Shown piece by piece: positions 37,236 to 45,818 of a stretch of 64,000 bases of DNA (its first letter is position 1; the number at the start of each line of letters is the position of its first letter). Below the pieces are notes generated by a model. The model had not been told where the DNA came from, made no database searches, and saw only the letters and a program-made list of their open reading frames with translations. The DNA comes from a virus: positions 16,758 through 80,757 of the IMG/VR virus record IMGVR_UViG_3300034198_023063, one strand, 5' to 3'. The translations under genes and the position numbers were made by a program.

Positions 37236-38407
37236 GACGGCAAGCTATTTACAAGAGAAGTGAGTTGTAAGATATGTTCTTTGGGAAGCTCTGGATAATT
37301 TCCTATATACCATCCGAAACTATGGCAATGATCTGTAATAGGAAAATTAAGATAATAATTATCGAAGAGCTTTTTTAGATACGGCTGACGCAATTGATTG
37401 CCGCCTCCAGATAAACCTCTTCTAAATTCTATCCCTGCATTTTTTAAAGCTATTTCAACATTTAATGCTAGCGTTGGGCTTGGCTGTCTTAAAATAAGGG
37501 TAAATGCATAATTAGAATTTCCTTCTCTATCAAATCCTGTAAAAAATTTGGTGGGATCTAAATTATCTAAGAACAGATTTAAGTTTTCTGCTCTAATTTT
37601 ATTATTTTTATCTAAATTAGGTAGCTGGTTCAAAGCTAATACGGCGTTGATTTCTGTAGACCTAAAATTATGAGCGGCCTCTAGGAATACAAAGTCTTTA
37701 TTTAAATCTGGGTGTTGATTTAAAATTTTACTCTTTAGATTTTCATCAGTTGTTTCTCTTAACATTCCGTGAGAGCGGAAAGCTCTGATAAGTTGATATA
37801 TATCATGATTGTTGGTGCTAATCATGCCGCCCTCAATAGAAGTCATGTGATGGGCGTAATAAAAAGAAAAATTAGAAATATCTCCAAAGGTTCCTACTTT
37901 TTGACCTTTAAATGTGGCTCCATGAGATTCGCAAACATCTTCAATCAATAGAATATTCTTTTCCTTACATAACTTAAGAAGCTCGTCACTTAGGCCATTA
38001 TATCCTAAAATGTGTATTAGCAAAATAGCTTTAGTTTTTGGAGTGATTTTAGCTTTTATTTGCTCAATATCTAAGGCTAGATTGTTAAGTGTGATGTCGC
38101 AAAATACTGGAGTGAAATCATTCTGTAAAATTGCAGCAACATCTGAAACCCAAGCCATGGGGGGTACAATAACTTCCCCGCCTTCAGGGAACATATACTT
38201 AAGATAAAGCAGGGACAACTCGTTAGCGGCGCTGCCTGAGTTTACCATTATATTATATTTAGTCCCAAGCCATTCTCCCCACTTAGTTTCGAACTCTCTT
38301 ACTTTAGAAGAGTTGGTGAGAATAGGGAGTGGATCTTGAGATAGGAAATCAATAATTGAATTCGCGTCTGATCGCGAAATATTGTTATGCATTAATGGCC
38401 ATTTCAT
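37232..38407 (-). CDS. colD: ColD-like PLP 3-dehydratase (DegT family, His in place of Lys)
   Basis: The 391-residue protein is of the DegT/DnrJ/EryC1 aminotransferase fold. In the PLP-lysine motif the sequence is FYYAHHMTSIEGGM: His186 takes the position of the Schiff-base lysine. That is the hallmark of ColD (His188; GDP-4-keto-6-deoxymannose 3-dehydratase) and related deoxygenases rather than aminotransferases, and the length matches ColD. It would remove the 3-hydroxyl of a GDP-4-keto-6-deoxy sugar made by the GMD-like enzyme. It lacks the Fe-S Cys set of E1-type dehydratases. The gene leads the GHMP kinase with a 4-bp overlap. Confidence 0.8.
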   Translation of the reverse strand: MKWPLMHNNISRSDANSIIDFLSQDPLPILTNSSKVREFETKWGEWLGTKYNIMVNSGSAANELSLLYLKYMFPEGGEVIVPPMAWVSDVAAILQNDFTPVFCDITLNNLALDIEQIKAKITPKTKAILLIHILGYNGLSDELLKLCKEKNILLIEDVCESHGATFKGQKVGTFGDISNFSFYYAHHMTSIEGGMISTNNHDIYQLIRAFRSHGMLRETTDENLKSKILNQHPDLNKDFVFLEAAHNFRSTEINAVLALNQLPNLDKNNKIRAENLNLFLDNLDPTKFFTGFDREGNSNYAFTLILRQPSPTLALNVEIALKNAGIEFRRGLSGGGNQLRQPYLKKLFDNYYLNFPITDHCHSFGWYIGNYPELPKEHILQLTSLVNSLPS

Positions 38408-38422
38408 ACAGTATTAGTTTTA

Positions 38423-39217
38423 TTAAGTTAAAGAATTAGATATTTCTAAAAACTTTGTTCTTTTTTCTATTATCTCTTTTAGAAGAGAGCTAACGCCATC
38501 GGGCGGACAATATCTTCTGTGCAACGCGTTACGATTAGAAGCCATTCTTTTGGTTCCTGAATCTGATTCCATAGTTTTATTATGAATGGATTTATGTAAA
38601 ATATTAATTTTTTCTCTATAATTTAAAATAGTAAATTTATTAGATTCTTTTGCAAGTTTATATAATTTTACATCACCTTCCCACGTTGGATATTCTCTAG
38701 GGTAAAATTCTCCCAAATCAAAGCAGTAATTAGAAGAAAGAATAGGAAAACAACAGCATTCAAATATTTCTTCTTCGTGTATTCGTTTGTTTTGTTTCCA
38801 GTGGGTGTCGTCAGATATAGAAATATAATAATATTTATTAGATAAAAAATCAGACTGAAATTTTTGAGAATAAATTATTTTTTCAAGTTCTAAATCCCAA
38901 TTTTTAGTATCGATAGAGCAATCATTTCCTAAAATCCATTTAAAATAAGATTGCTCGCTAAGATCTAACCCGAGGCTGTAATAGTGGTTAGGAAGGTCTA
39001 ATGATTTTTCCTGTTTTCTAGATATAAATTTAAATTCATAAGAAAGTTTTAGAGCTGTTTTTTGAAAAAGGTTTATTGTTTCTATATCGTCATGATCGCA
39101 AACTCCAACAACATCTATTTTTTCTTTGTTTTTTGTAAATTTTTCTATAGACAAGAGTAATTGCTCAGTGGAATCTAATCTAGATCTGGCAGGAAAAATA
39201 ATTGATACGGTATTCAT
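38423..39217 (-). CDS. GT2-like (GT-A) glycosyltransferase
   Basis: A 264-residue protein with a GT-A start (VSIIFPARSRLDS), a nucleotide-binding strand and DHDD segment (~residues 41-44), and GNDCSID (~97-103) as a probable DxD-type metal site. It resembles the gene product at 47770 in its opening and in the DDD/NDD placement. It has no membrane segment. The C-terminal region carries several Cys (ECCCF) and basic residues, perhaps an acceptor-side element. Donor and acceptor are unknown. It stands near the nucleotide-sugar genes and precedes ColD by 15 bp. Confidence 0.6.
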   Translation of the reverse strand: MNTVSIIFPARSRLDSTEQLLLSIEKFTKNKEKIDVVGVCDHDDIETINLFQKTALKLSYEFKFISRKQEKSLDLPNHYYSLGLDLSEQSYFKWILGNDCSIDTKNWDLELEKIIYSQKFQSDFLSNKYYYISISDDTHWKQNKRIHEEEIFECCCFPILSSNYCFDLGEFYPREYPTWEGDVKLYKLAKESNKFTILNYREKINILHKSIHNKTMESDSGTKRMASNRNALHRRYCPPDGVSSLLKEIIEKRTKFLEISNSLT

Positions 39218-39223
39218 AATATA

Positions 39224-40195
39224 TTAAAAAAAACTACATTTTATAGTTTCGTAATCTAGCTGTTCTTTTGTTAAATAAAGATTATTTTTTAAGAACTGCT
39301 TTAATCTTTCTGGATCTTTAGATTTACCGTCTGGATGATAGCATTCAGGACGATGAGGAAGAATTCTATTGCATTCTTCATACCCAAAACCGCATTCAAC
39401 AGCTTCTGGATCTTGTACGATTTTAAAAATTGTTTCAGGAGCGGGAGCAATAAAAGTATGGCACCAAGCTGGAAATTGCACTAATTCTGGCCTAAATCCA
39501 GAACTTGCGCCATCCATGCTTGTTTGATGGTGCGCAATGACATCTTTATGAGCAATAAATTTCTTATTAACACTAGCACATAAATAAGAAAAAACAGATT
39601 CCGTACAGCAAGAAGCGAAAATATCGGGTATTAATTTTTGATTAAAATTTTCGTATAAAGAATGATCAAATATTTGACAATGCAAATTTAAAGTTTTGCC
39701 TATTGGAATAATTAAATGATCGTTTTTGAAAAGAGAACCTTGAATAGATTCGTCATTAGAAAATTGACTTTCATTAAACCATACGAATGCCCCGCTGTCA
39801 GAATCTGTCCTTGAGCAAGTCATTGCATATTCTTTAGAACAATGCAAACTATAAAGCTTTTCTATAGCGTTTAAATCATGCTCAAGGCTTATTCCTGAAT
39901 CGATATATAAATATCCACTAAATGGCCCAAATCTTTTAACGCATTCTTGGGCTGTTTTATTAAATGTTACGTTTACTGGAAGCTTTTCATCTATAAAACA
40001 ATAATTTATTAAATCACCAAAAGAATCTCTTAAGTAGTTTTTAGTGTTTTCGCTATTAAGGCACGAAGACACTACTATTTTTATATTTTTTTTAGTTTGA
40101 TTTAAAAAACTAGTTATTGAATTTTTATAATAGAAAATATTTTCTCTTCCAGAAATGCCGCATGTATTATATACTAGTAAAAGATCGTTATTCAT
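39224..40195 (-). CDS. GT2-like glycosyltransferase
   Basis: A 323-residue soluble GT-A protein. The N-terminal half has the alternating strands of a nucleotide-sugar-binding domain, with YLYIDSGIS (~residues 95-103) as the likely DxD-type site. A C-terminal DVIAHHQTSMDG segment resembles the His-His motif in the two following genes, suggesting a shared family or catalytic base region. Its start is in frame with only one sensible ATG. It overlaps the next gene by 4 bp. Substrates cannot be predicted. Confidence 0.6.
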   Translation of the reverse strand: MNNDLLLVYNTCGISGRENIFYYKNSITSFLNQTKKNIKIVVSSCLNSENTKNYLRDSFGDLINYCFIDEKLPVNVTFNKTAQECVKRFGPFSGYLYIDSGISLEHDLNAIEKLYSLHCSKEYAMTCSRTDSDSGAFVWFNESQFSNDESIQGSLFKNDHLIIPIGKTLNLHCQIFDHSLYENFNQKLIPDIFASCCTESVFSYLCASVNKKFIAHKDVIAHHQTSMDGASSGFRPELVQFPAWCHTFIAPAPETIFKIVQDPEAVECGFGYEECNRILPHRPECYHPDGKSKDPERLKQFLKNNLYLTKEQLDYETIKCSFF

Positions 40196-40935
40196 AGTTG
40201 AAAATTATATGTTGTATTTGGTAAATGGGAAATAGAAACTAAAGATTTAAAAATTGACTCATCGTAATTATCAAAACTTAAATTGCTTTTTTCTGAATTA
40301 AATTTTTGATTGCATTCCATATAAATATCTGGGCCTAATTTTTCCGTTGGTCTTTCGCCGTTTATCATCTCTTCGTAGAATCCGAGCCAATGATCAACCC
40401 AATGATGAATGAAACATGTATTAAATATTACATTTTCCATGTGTTTTTCTATAGATAGTCTTTCTATAGCAAAAAAATGCCATACATTATAGGGTCTTCC
40501 ATTTTTAATTGAGCAAAGCGGATTGTCTGGCCATATATTTCCAGTATGGCGCTTTATCCTTTTATCGTAATAATTTTTTTCTGGACCACCTAGATGATGT
40601 GTTAAATTGCATATTCTAAAATCTAAACTTTGAAAATCATCATTAGAAAAATAGTCTTTTATTTTTAGAAAATCTTGCTTTACGCAATGGTCATCTGGTA
40701 AAATTATAACGTAATCGTTTTGAGATTCTTTGTACGCTTTATTAAAACCATAAACAGATCCATTATTTTTGTCGTCTTCAACCCATTTTATATTTGAGCT
40801 TTCTTTTATTTTATTTTTGGAACAGACAATTATTTCATAATTAGAATCATCCAAATCTGTTATTGATTTAATAGTATTTTCTAAAGCAAAATTCGATTTG
40901 TTGCTGGCTATAATATAAGATAGTTTGTTTTTCAT
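40192..40935 (-). CDS. GT2-family glycosyltransferase with PDDH motif
   Basis: A 247-residue GT-A enzyme. It begins LSYIIASNKS, has EIIVCSKNK after the first helix, and ILPDDHCV (~residues 78-85) as the metal-binding acidic motif. A FIHHWVDHW segment near residue 175 parallels FLHHYADNF in the neighbouring gene, and the two are plainly paralogues. The gene directly follows its paralogue with no spacer. Duplicated transferases in tandem usually add successive sugars of one chain; that is inference here. Confidence 0.65.
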   Translation of the reverse strand: MKNKLSYIIASNKSNFALENTIKSITDLDDSNYEIIVCSKNKIKESSNIKWVEDDKNNGSVYGFNKAYKESQNDYVIILPDDHCVKQDFLKIKDYFSNDDFQSLDFRICNLTHHLGGPEKNYYDKRIKRHTGNIWPDNPLCSIKNGRPYNVWHFFAIERLSIEKHMENVIFNTCFIHHWVDHWLGFYEEMINGERPTEKLGPDIYMECNQKFNSEKSNLSFDNYDESIFKSLVSISHLPNTTYNFQL

Positions 40936-41649
40936 TCAATCCTCTCTTTCATTATAGCAAAGAGTGTTATTTTTAAAAAATTTCTTTACGAGTTTTTCGT
41001 AAGTTTCGAAATCTTTCGAATCATTAACTGTATAAGACGTTGGTTTTTCAGAAATTCTATTTAAAGAAGATCCAAGACAAAAAATTGGCTCGCCATCTAT
41101 TTTAGATATAAAAAAAGGCAAAAAGTTATCAGCGTAATGATGCAAGAAAGATTGATTAAAAATCACTCCTTGGAGATAATTTTCAACTGTTTCTCTATCA
41201 AATACTGGATATCCCATGATCATTTCGGTCGGCTCGTTATATATATTTTCAATGGGTGGTATTCTTGTGGCTGTTAATTTATTTAAATTTAAAGGGGCTC
41301 CTATAGCTGTTATTTTTAATTTTCTATTGTTAAAAATGTTAGATTTTAATAATTCTATGGCGTCTAAACAACCATCTGAAAGTTTATGATCGTCATTTAA
41401 AATAAAAATATATTTGCCTTTAGACGCTTTGTACATTTCATTATAGCACTTAACAGTATTCCCATATTTTTTATTAGTATCTATTATATTAATTATTCTA
41501 TCGTCTTTTATTTGTTCGAATGAAGATATAATTATTTCAAAAGAATATTTTTTATAATGATTGGTGGTAGTGTCGATAATATTATCTACTACTTTTTTAC
41601 ATAAAACATCATAATTTTCGCCATTTACTATAAGAAAAGAAATATCCAT
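40936..41649 (-). CDS. GT2-family glycosyltransferase, paralogue of the next gene
   Basis: The 237-residue protein opens with ISFLIVNGENYD, has SFEIIISSF as the second strand and FILNDDHKL (~residues 81-89) as the acidic motif. A FLHHYADNF element follows near residue 173. Motif order and spacing match the product at 40192-40935, so a tandem duplication is likely. It has no signal peptide or membrane segment. It is separated by 1 bp from the upstream GT4-like gene. Sugar specificity is unknown. Confidence 0.65.
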   Translation of the reverse strand: MDISFLIVNGENYDVLCKKVVDNIIDTTTNHYKKYSFEIIISSFEQIKDDRIINIIDTNKKYGNTVKCYNEMYKASKGKYIFILNDDHKLSDGCLDAIELLKSNIFNNRKLKITAIGAPLNLNKLTATRIPPIENIYNEPTEMIMGYPVFDRETVENYLQGVIFNQSFLHHYADNFLPFFISKIDGEPIFCLGSSLNRISEKPTSYTVNDSKDFETYEKLVKKFFKNNTLCYNERED

Positions 41650-41650
41650 A

Positions 41651-42547
41651 TTATTTTGCGGTTATAATTTCAATAAGATTTTTAGCTTTTTCTTTATGTA
41701 TGTTGCTGGAATGTTTTAATTTATAATTCCTGAGAGAATTGAGTCTTTTCTGTATTAATTTTTCTCTATTGGAGCAAATATCAGTTATTTGATTTATTTC
41801 ATTATAATTTATAGAATTTAATTTATTACAATATTCATCCATTCCCCATCCGTCCGAAACAATCAGGCAAAGACCAAAAGACATAGCGTTAGTTAAAGAG
41901 CAGGAGTGGACTTGTCTTGATGGAAGTAAGAAAATATCTGATTTATAGTATAGTTCTTGAAGTTCATTTTCTGAAATATATTCTTTGATTATATTTACTT
42001 TATCTGGGAATAGATTTTTGCATTTTAGATTTTTATTAGTTCTAAAAGTCAAATTAATATTAATATTATTTTGAAGAAGATAACATGCTATGTCATCCAC
42101 TTTATCTCCGCCTCTTTCGAAAAAATTATTATCGTTTATGTCTATCCAGCTACCCCAAGCTATAAGATTAATAGGCCTATCAGATTTTAAAGATTCTATA
42201 TTTTGTAAAATAATAGAATAGTTTTTATCTGGAGAAGATAAGTCTAGATGATATGTATTGCAATTATATTTTTCAAATACTTGCTCGCATGTGTTTTTTA
42301 TATGACTAATAAAACCGAGAAAATTTTTATTGTTTATGATTTCTTCTCTTCGAAAAGTTTTGAATTCTTCTAAATATAGAAAAAATGGTTTTTTATAAAA
42401 CTCTTCGTTTGAATAAAATGGCAAATTCATGCCAGAATGAGGGTCGTCAAGTCCTATAATATTGCAATCAAAGTCTATACTTTTAAAAGTATTTCTTAAT
42501 ACATTATATAAAGTATGATCGTTTTTAATTGCGAAAATGTTTATCAT
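41651..42547 (-). CDS. GT4-like (GT-B) glycosyltransferase
   Basis: A 298-residue protein from the chosen ATG (MINIFAIKND); an upstream in-frame ATG would overlap the previous gene and adds 11 unrelated residues. The C-terminal half shows the GT-B donor site: IAWGSWIDINDNNF, an IFLLPSRQVHSCSLTNAMSFG segment (~E/S-x7 region with SCSLTNAMS) and LCLIVSDGWGMDEY. In GT4 enzymes this region holds the diphosphate-binding Glu; here a Ser/Cys-rich loop replaces part of it. It begins directly after the ThDP enzyme gene stop. Donor and acceptor unknown. Confidence 0.65.
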   Translation of the reverse strand: MINIFAIKNDHTLYNVLRNTFKSIDFDCNIIGLDDPHSGMNLPFYSNEEFYKKPFFLYLEEFKTFRREEIINNKNFLGFISHIKNTCEQVFEKYNCNTYHLDLSSPDKNYSIILQNIESLKSDRPINLIAWGSWIDINDNNFFERGGDKVDDIACYLLQNNININLTFRTNKNLKCKNLFPDKVNIIKEYISENELQELYYKSDIFLLPSRQVHSCSLTNAMSFGLCLIVSDGWGMDEYCNKLNSINYNEINQITDICSNREKLIQKRLNSLRNYKLKHSSNIHKEKAKNLIEIITAK

Positions 42548-42548
42548 A

Positions 42549-43079
42549 TTATTTTTCGTTGTAAAAATCTCCCCATTCAACTAAAATTGTAGATTTGCCA
42601 TCTGTTCTATTCAAGGCTTTCTCATAAGCAGGAAATATGTCTTCAGGCTCATCTAGCCTAATAACGTCAATATTAGACAGCATCAATTTAAAAGCCTCTG
42701 TAAAATCTCCAACATGTTGATGCTGGGGGTGCATTGGGCGGATAGATCCAATTCCTGTTCTAATTATAGCTTTTGTTTTATAATCAGAAATCATTTGGAT
42801 CTTGTCAAGATGACTAACTACTTGGTTGGTCGCCAATAAAAAGAAATTCCATCTTGGATAAATGCTGATTGGTATTTTTCCAGATAAAGCAAGCCCATTT
42901 GTGATTCCAGCTTGTAAGTCTTCGCAAACTGGAAGCTCTAGTTTCTTAGAATCTGGAACATCTTTCAGGGTATTAGTCATTGCAGTCCCAGCGTATTCAA
43001 CGGCCTGACCAATAAAAATAGTGTCTGGATGAGAAGCCAGAAAATTCATTGATCTTTTTAATTCGTCAAAATATTTCAT
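42549..43079 (-). CDS. ThDP enzyme E1 beta-type subunit (Pyr domain)
   Basis: The 176-residue protein matches the pyrimidine-binding domain of E1-beta/transketolase-type enzymes: FIGQAVEYAGTAM with the Glu that activates ThDP, LPVCEDLQAGITNGLALSG, a PRWNFFLLATNQVV helix, and RTGIGSIRPMHPQHQH. It lacks the C-terminal transketolase domain of full-length E1-beta (~325 residues), so it is a minimal version. The partner PP domain is the upstream gene (43081-43689), separated by 1 bp. In a sugar cluster the pair may transfer or cleave a two-carbon unit or decarboxylate a keto acid; substrate unknown. Confidence 0.8.
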   Translation of the reverse strand: MKYFDELKRSMNFLASHPDTIFIGQAVEYAGTAMTNTLKDVPDSKKLELPVCEDLQAGITNGLALSGKIPISIYPRWNFFLLATNQVVSHLDKIQMISDYKTKAIIRTGIGSIRPMHPQHQHVGDFTEAFKLMLSNIDVIRLDEPEDIFPAYEKALNRTDGKSTILVEWGDFYNEK

Positions 43080-43080
43080 A

Positions 43081-43689
43081 TTAAAATTGAACTCTTTGCC
43101 CAGCGCCAGCGTGGGGCCATTTAGTTTCGTACTTATAGTAGTGAATGTATTTGTTATAAACTCCTTCGTAAGTTAATCTAATTGAATTCCATGTTTTTTT
43201 AGTATCTGTGCATACGGATTTTCCATTGTCCTCAATAATGAATCTTACTGGAAGATCGTGATTTTTAACATATTTATAGCATTCTTCAAAAGATCCAGTT
43301 TCAGATGTCATGTCTCCTACGAAACAATGTATTTTTTCTGAAGATCCATTTCTTTTAGAAGCTATTCCAAGGCCGACTGCTATAGGTAATATTCCAGTCA
43401 CAATAGCGGAAGAAAACACTTTATATTCAGGAAAGCAAAGAGAAATAGATTTGCCATCCATAATACTTTGTTTGACTTGATCTTGAGGGACTCCCTTTAG
43501 AAGGCATTGATAATGACTTCTCCAAGTACAAAGAACCCAATCTTCATCTTTTATATCTTGAAAAACATTTATAATGCTATCTTCGTTTCCATTATATAGA
43601 TGAACTGGAGATTTTATTTTGCCAGAATTAAATTCTTTGGCAATATCTTCTTCAAATTCAATCAATTCTTCTTTTGAATATTTTTTCAT
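43081..43689 (-). CDS. ThDP enzyme E1 alpha-type subunit (PP domain)
   Basis: A 202-residue ThDP-binding protein. The ThDP motif runs from GDM at 125-127 to Asn155 (FVGDMTSETGSF ... IIEDN), matching GDG-x(~26)-N with Met in place of the second Gly. An RSHYQCLLKGVP segment resembles the E1-alpha heterotetramer contact and substrate region. It is much shorter than dehydrogenase E1-alpha (~350 residues) and resembles small E1-like pairs in surface-glycan loci. It pairs with the E1-beta-type gene downstream. No E2/E3 genes are present, so an ordinary pyruvate-dehydrogenase role is unlikely. Confidence 0.8.
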   Translation of the reverse strand: MKKYSKEELIEFEEDIAKEFNSGKIKSPVHLYNGNEDSIINVFQDIKDEDWVLCTWRSHYQCLLKGVPQDQVKQSIMDGKSISLCFPEYKVFSSAIVTGILPIAVGLGIASKRNGSSEKIHCFVGDMTSETGSFEECYKYVKNHDLPVRFIIEDNGKSVCTDTKKTWNSIRLTYEGVYNKYIHYYKYETKWPHAGAGQRVQF

Positions 43690-45210
43690 TTAATTGTAAA
43701 TTTTACGTTTGAGTTTTACTTGTAACATATTTTTGATATTTTCACAAGCCCTTATTCCAAATTTATTTTTTATCTTTTCTAAAAATTTTGAATCGTTATG
43801 ATATTCTTCGAAAGCTAAATCTCTAAATTTTAAAATTTCAGCAGCGCTCAAAGTTTCTGTAGGAAGAGGCATAGTGTCGTATCCATGAAAAGAAAACGCT
43901 TCATACTTATCTGGAACTTGTATGTTTTTAGATATAGCGTCTTTGTAAAGTTGGCTGCCGGGAAGAGCCATTGCTGCGTAGGCATTCCAACCTGCTGTGC
44001 AAAGTTCTTTTGAGAACTCTAAAGTCTTTCTCATACTTTCTAAAGTATCTCCGGGAAGTCCAAAAATATAATTAGCCATTACTTCTATTCCAGAATCGTG
44101 GACTTGAGATATTACTTTTCTTATGTCAACTTCTTCGAATTTTCCTTTAGATACTTCTAGTCTTACTGATTTTTCTGCGCTTTCTATGCCAAGAGCAAGC
44201 CATCTGATTCCAGCAGATCTAACTAGCTTTAAAAGCTCTGGATTGCGTACAGTATCTATTCTTGAATAAGCCCACATCATTAAATCTTTACCGTATCCAC
44301 GATCTCTAAGCATTTCACATAAAGGGGCATAAAATTTTTTATTGAGTAAGAACATTTCGTCAGTTATTTTTATTGTTCTAACTCCCATGGAATATAGTTT
44401 GTCAAACTCTTTAATTATAAATTCAGGAGTCCAATACCTCATTCCACTATATTTACCAGCAACGCCTACTTCTTCATTATCATTTCTATTGATAATATTT
44501 ATCATGCAGAAATTACATGCGAATTGGCATCCTAGAGAAGTTTGAATTGCTGCGTAAGGAGTCCTTTTCGATTCGTCATATTCAGAATGCCATAGCGGAG
44601 ATCTATACAAGTCGAGAGGAGATTTATCAAATGGCAAGAGATCCCAAGCGTATCCCGGTAAATCTATATCCATTCTGTCGTTTGGAACAACTTTTTCTGG
44701 AGGATTTATTGTTACTACTCCATTTTTTCTCCAAACTATGCCTTTAATTTCTTCTAAGTTAGAAAAATCATTTAAAGCAGCAAGATTTCTTATGGCATAA
44801 ACACCTTCATTTGTGCAAGCGAAATCTATAGACTCTTCTTCTTTTAAGCATTTAATAGGAAGAGCTTGGACATAAGAGCCGATATAGCAAATTGGAATTT
44901 TTACATTTTTTGATTTTAAAAATTTAGAAACAAAAACAGCTCCAGACATATTTACTGTCCCAGCATTTACATTTTGCCCGTATACGACAAAACATAAAAG
45001 CTTGGGTTTCAGTTCATTTATTCTGTCTAGAATAGACTCGTTGCTAAGTCTTTCGGCGTTGATATCTAATATTCCGACTTTAAATCCGATTGACCTACAA
45101 GATTCAGCCAATAATAATGCCCAAGTAGGAGGTTCTATTGCAGAATAAGATTCAGAAAGACTTTGATAAATTCCAGAAGAGTTGCCGGGAGATATGAATA
45201 GTATGTCCAT
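43690..45210 (-). CDS. B12-binding radical SAM enzyme
   Basis: A 506-residue protein from the chosen ATG (MDILFISPG); an upstream in-frame ATG overlaps the methyltransferase gene. Residues 1-~170 resemble a cobalamin-binding domain as in BchE-type enzymes. The radical SAM domain follows with GCQFACNFC (CxxxCxxC, ~residues 226-233), a SRIDTVR segment and a GIESAEKSV motif. Such enzymes methylate or rearrange unactivated carbons. In a sugar cluster it could C-methylate, epimerise or dehydrate a sugar. It needs cobalamin, SAM and a 4Fe-4S cluster; the nearby nucleosidase may clear its 5'-deoxyadenosine. Confidence 0.85.
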   Translation of the reverse strand: MDILFISPGNSSGIYQSLSESYSAIEPPTWALLLAESCRSIGFKVGILDINAERLSNESILDRINELKPKLLCFVVYGQNVNAGTVNMSGAVFVSKFLKSKNVKIPICYIGSYVQALPIKCLKEEESIDFACTNEGVYAIRNLAALNDFSNLEEIKGIVWRKNGVVTINPPEKVVPNDRMDIDLPGYAWDLLPFDKSPLDLYRSPLWHSEYDESKRTPYAAIQTSLGCQFACNFCMINIINRNDNEEVGVAGKYSGMRYWTPEFIIKEFDKLYSMGVRTIKITDEMFLLNKKFYAPLCEMLRDRGYGKDLMMWAYSRIDTVRNPELLKLVRSAGIRWLALGIESAEKSVRLEVSKGKFEEVDIRKVISQVHDSGIEVMANYIFGLPGDTLESMRKTLEFSKELCTAGWNAYAAMALPGSQLYKDAISKNIQVPDKYEAFSFHGYDTMPLPTETLSAAEILKFRDLAFEEYHNDSKFLEKIKNKFGIRACENIKNMLQVKLKRKIYN

Positions 45211-45212
45211 AA

Positions 45213-45818
45213 TTATAATTGTTTTATCCAAGTATTAAATCCAATAAGCTCAATATCATATCCAAAATGATCAAAAGTAGCTTGAATAACCCCTTGATGT
45301 CTTGGCGGGTTTCCAGTGCAATCTTTATTTAAAATATTAGGATCTTTTGTTTCGTTAACAAATTCAAATCCTTCAAAATCATGACCGCATAAAAAACCTC
45401 CTTTTTTAACTTTTGGAATACATAACTTAATATCAGAATATACGCTATCATATGCGTGGTCGGCGTCTATAAAGCAAATATCTAAAGAGTTATCTGGTAT
45501 TAAAGGAATCATGTCTTGACTTTTGCCATCTTTTATTTCAATTATATCAAGATATTCAGAAAGATTGGTTTTGAATTGTTTCAAAATTAATTCATGATTA
45601 TCTTCATTATACCCATGCGGTCCTACTACGTTAAGATTTCCTTTAAACCAGTCTACTATATATATTTTTCCTTTATTTTTTTTTATTGTTTTTACATAGC
45701 CAATCGTTGTAGAGCCATCGAAAGAACCAATTTCAGCAACTGTGATTCCGTTTTTTGCATTTTTATGTATTAAATTAGTAAAAGCAAAATTTTGCTCTGT
45801 TATAAAATTTTTTATCAT
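45213..45818 (-). CDS. SAM-dependent methyltransferase (Methyltransf_24 type)
   Basis: A 201-residue Rossmann methyltransferase: VAEIGSFDGSTTIG (SAM loop, ~residues 27-40), IYIVDWF for the second strand, SLDICFIDADHAYDSV for strand 4 with the DAD/DADH metal-type motif, and GGFLCGHDF. This set matches the Methyltransf_24/cephalosporin-hydroxylase-like group often found with sugar genes. It would methylate a hydroxyl on a sugar or other small acceptor. It overlaps the SDR gene by 4 bp and lies 2 bp before the radical SAM gene. Confidence 0.8.
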   Translation of the reverse strand: MIKNFITEQNFAFTNLIHKNAKNGITVAEIGSFDGSTTIGYVKTIKKNKGKIYIVDWFKGNLNVVGPHGYNEDNHELILKQFKTNLSEYLDIIEIKDGKSQDMIPLIPDNSLDICFIDADHAYDSVYSDIKLCIPKVKKGGFLCGHDFEGFEFVNETKDPNILNKDCTGNPPRHQGVIQATFDHFGYDIELIGFNTWIKQL

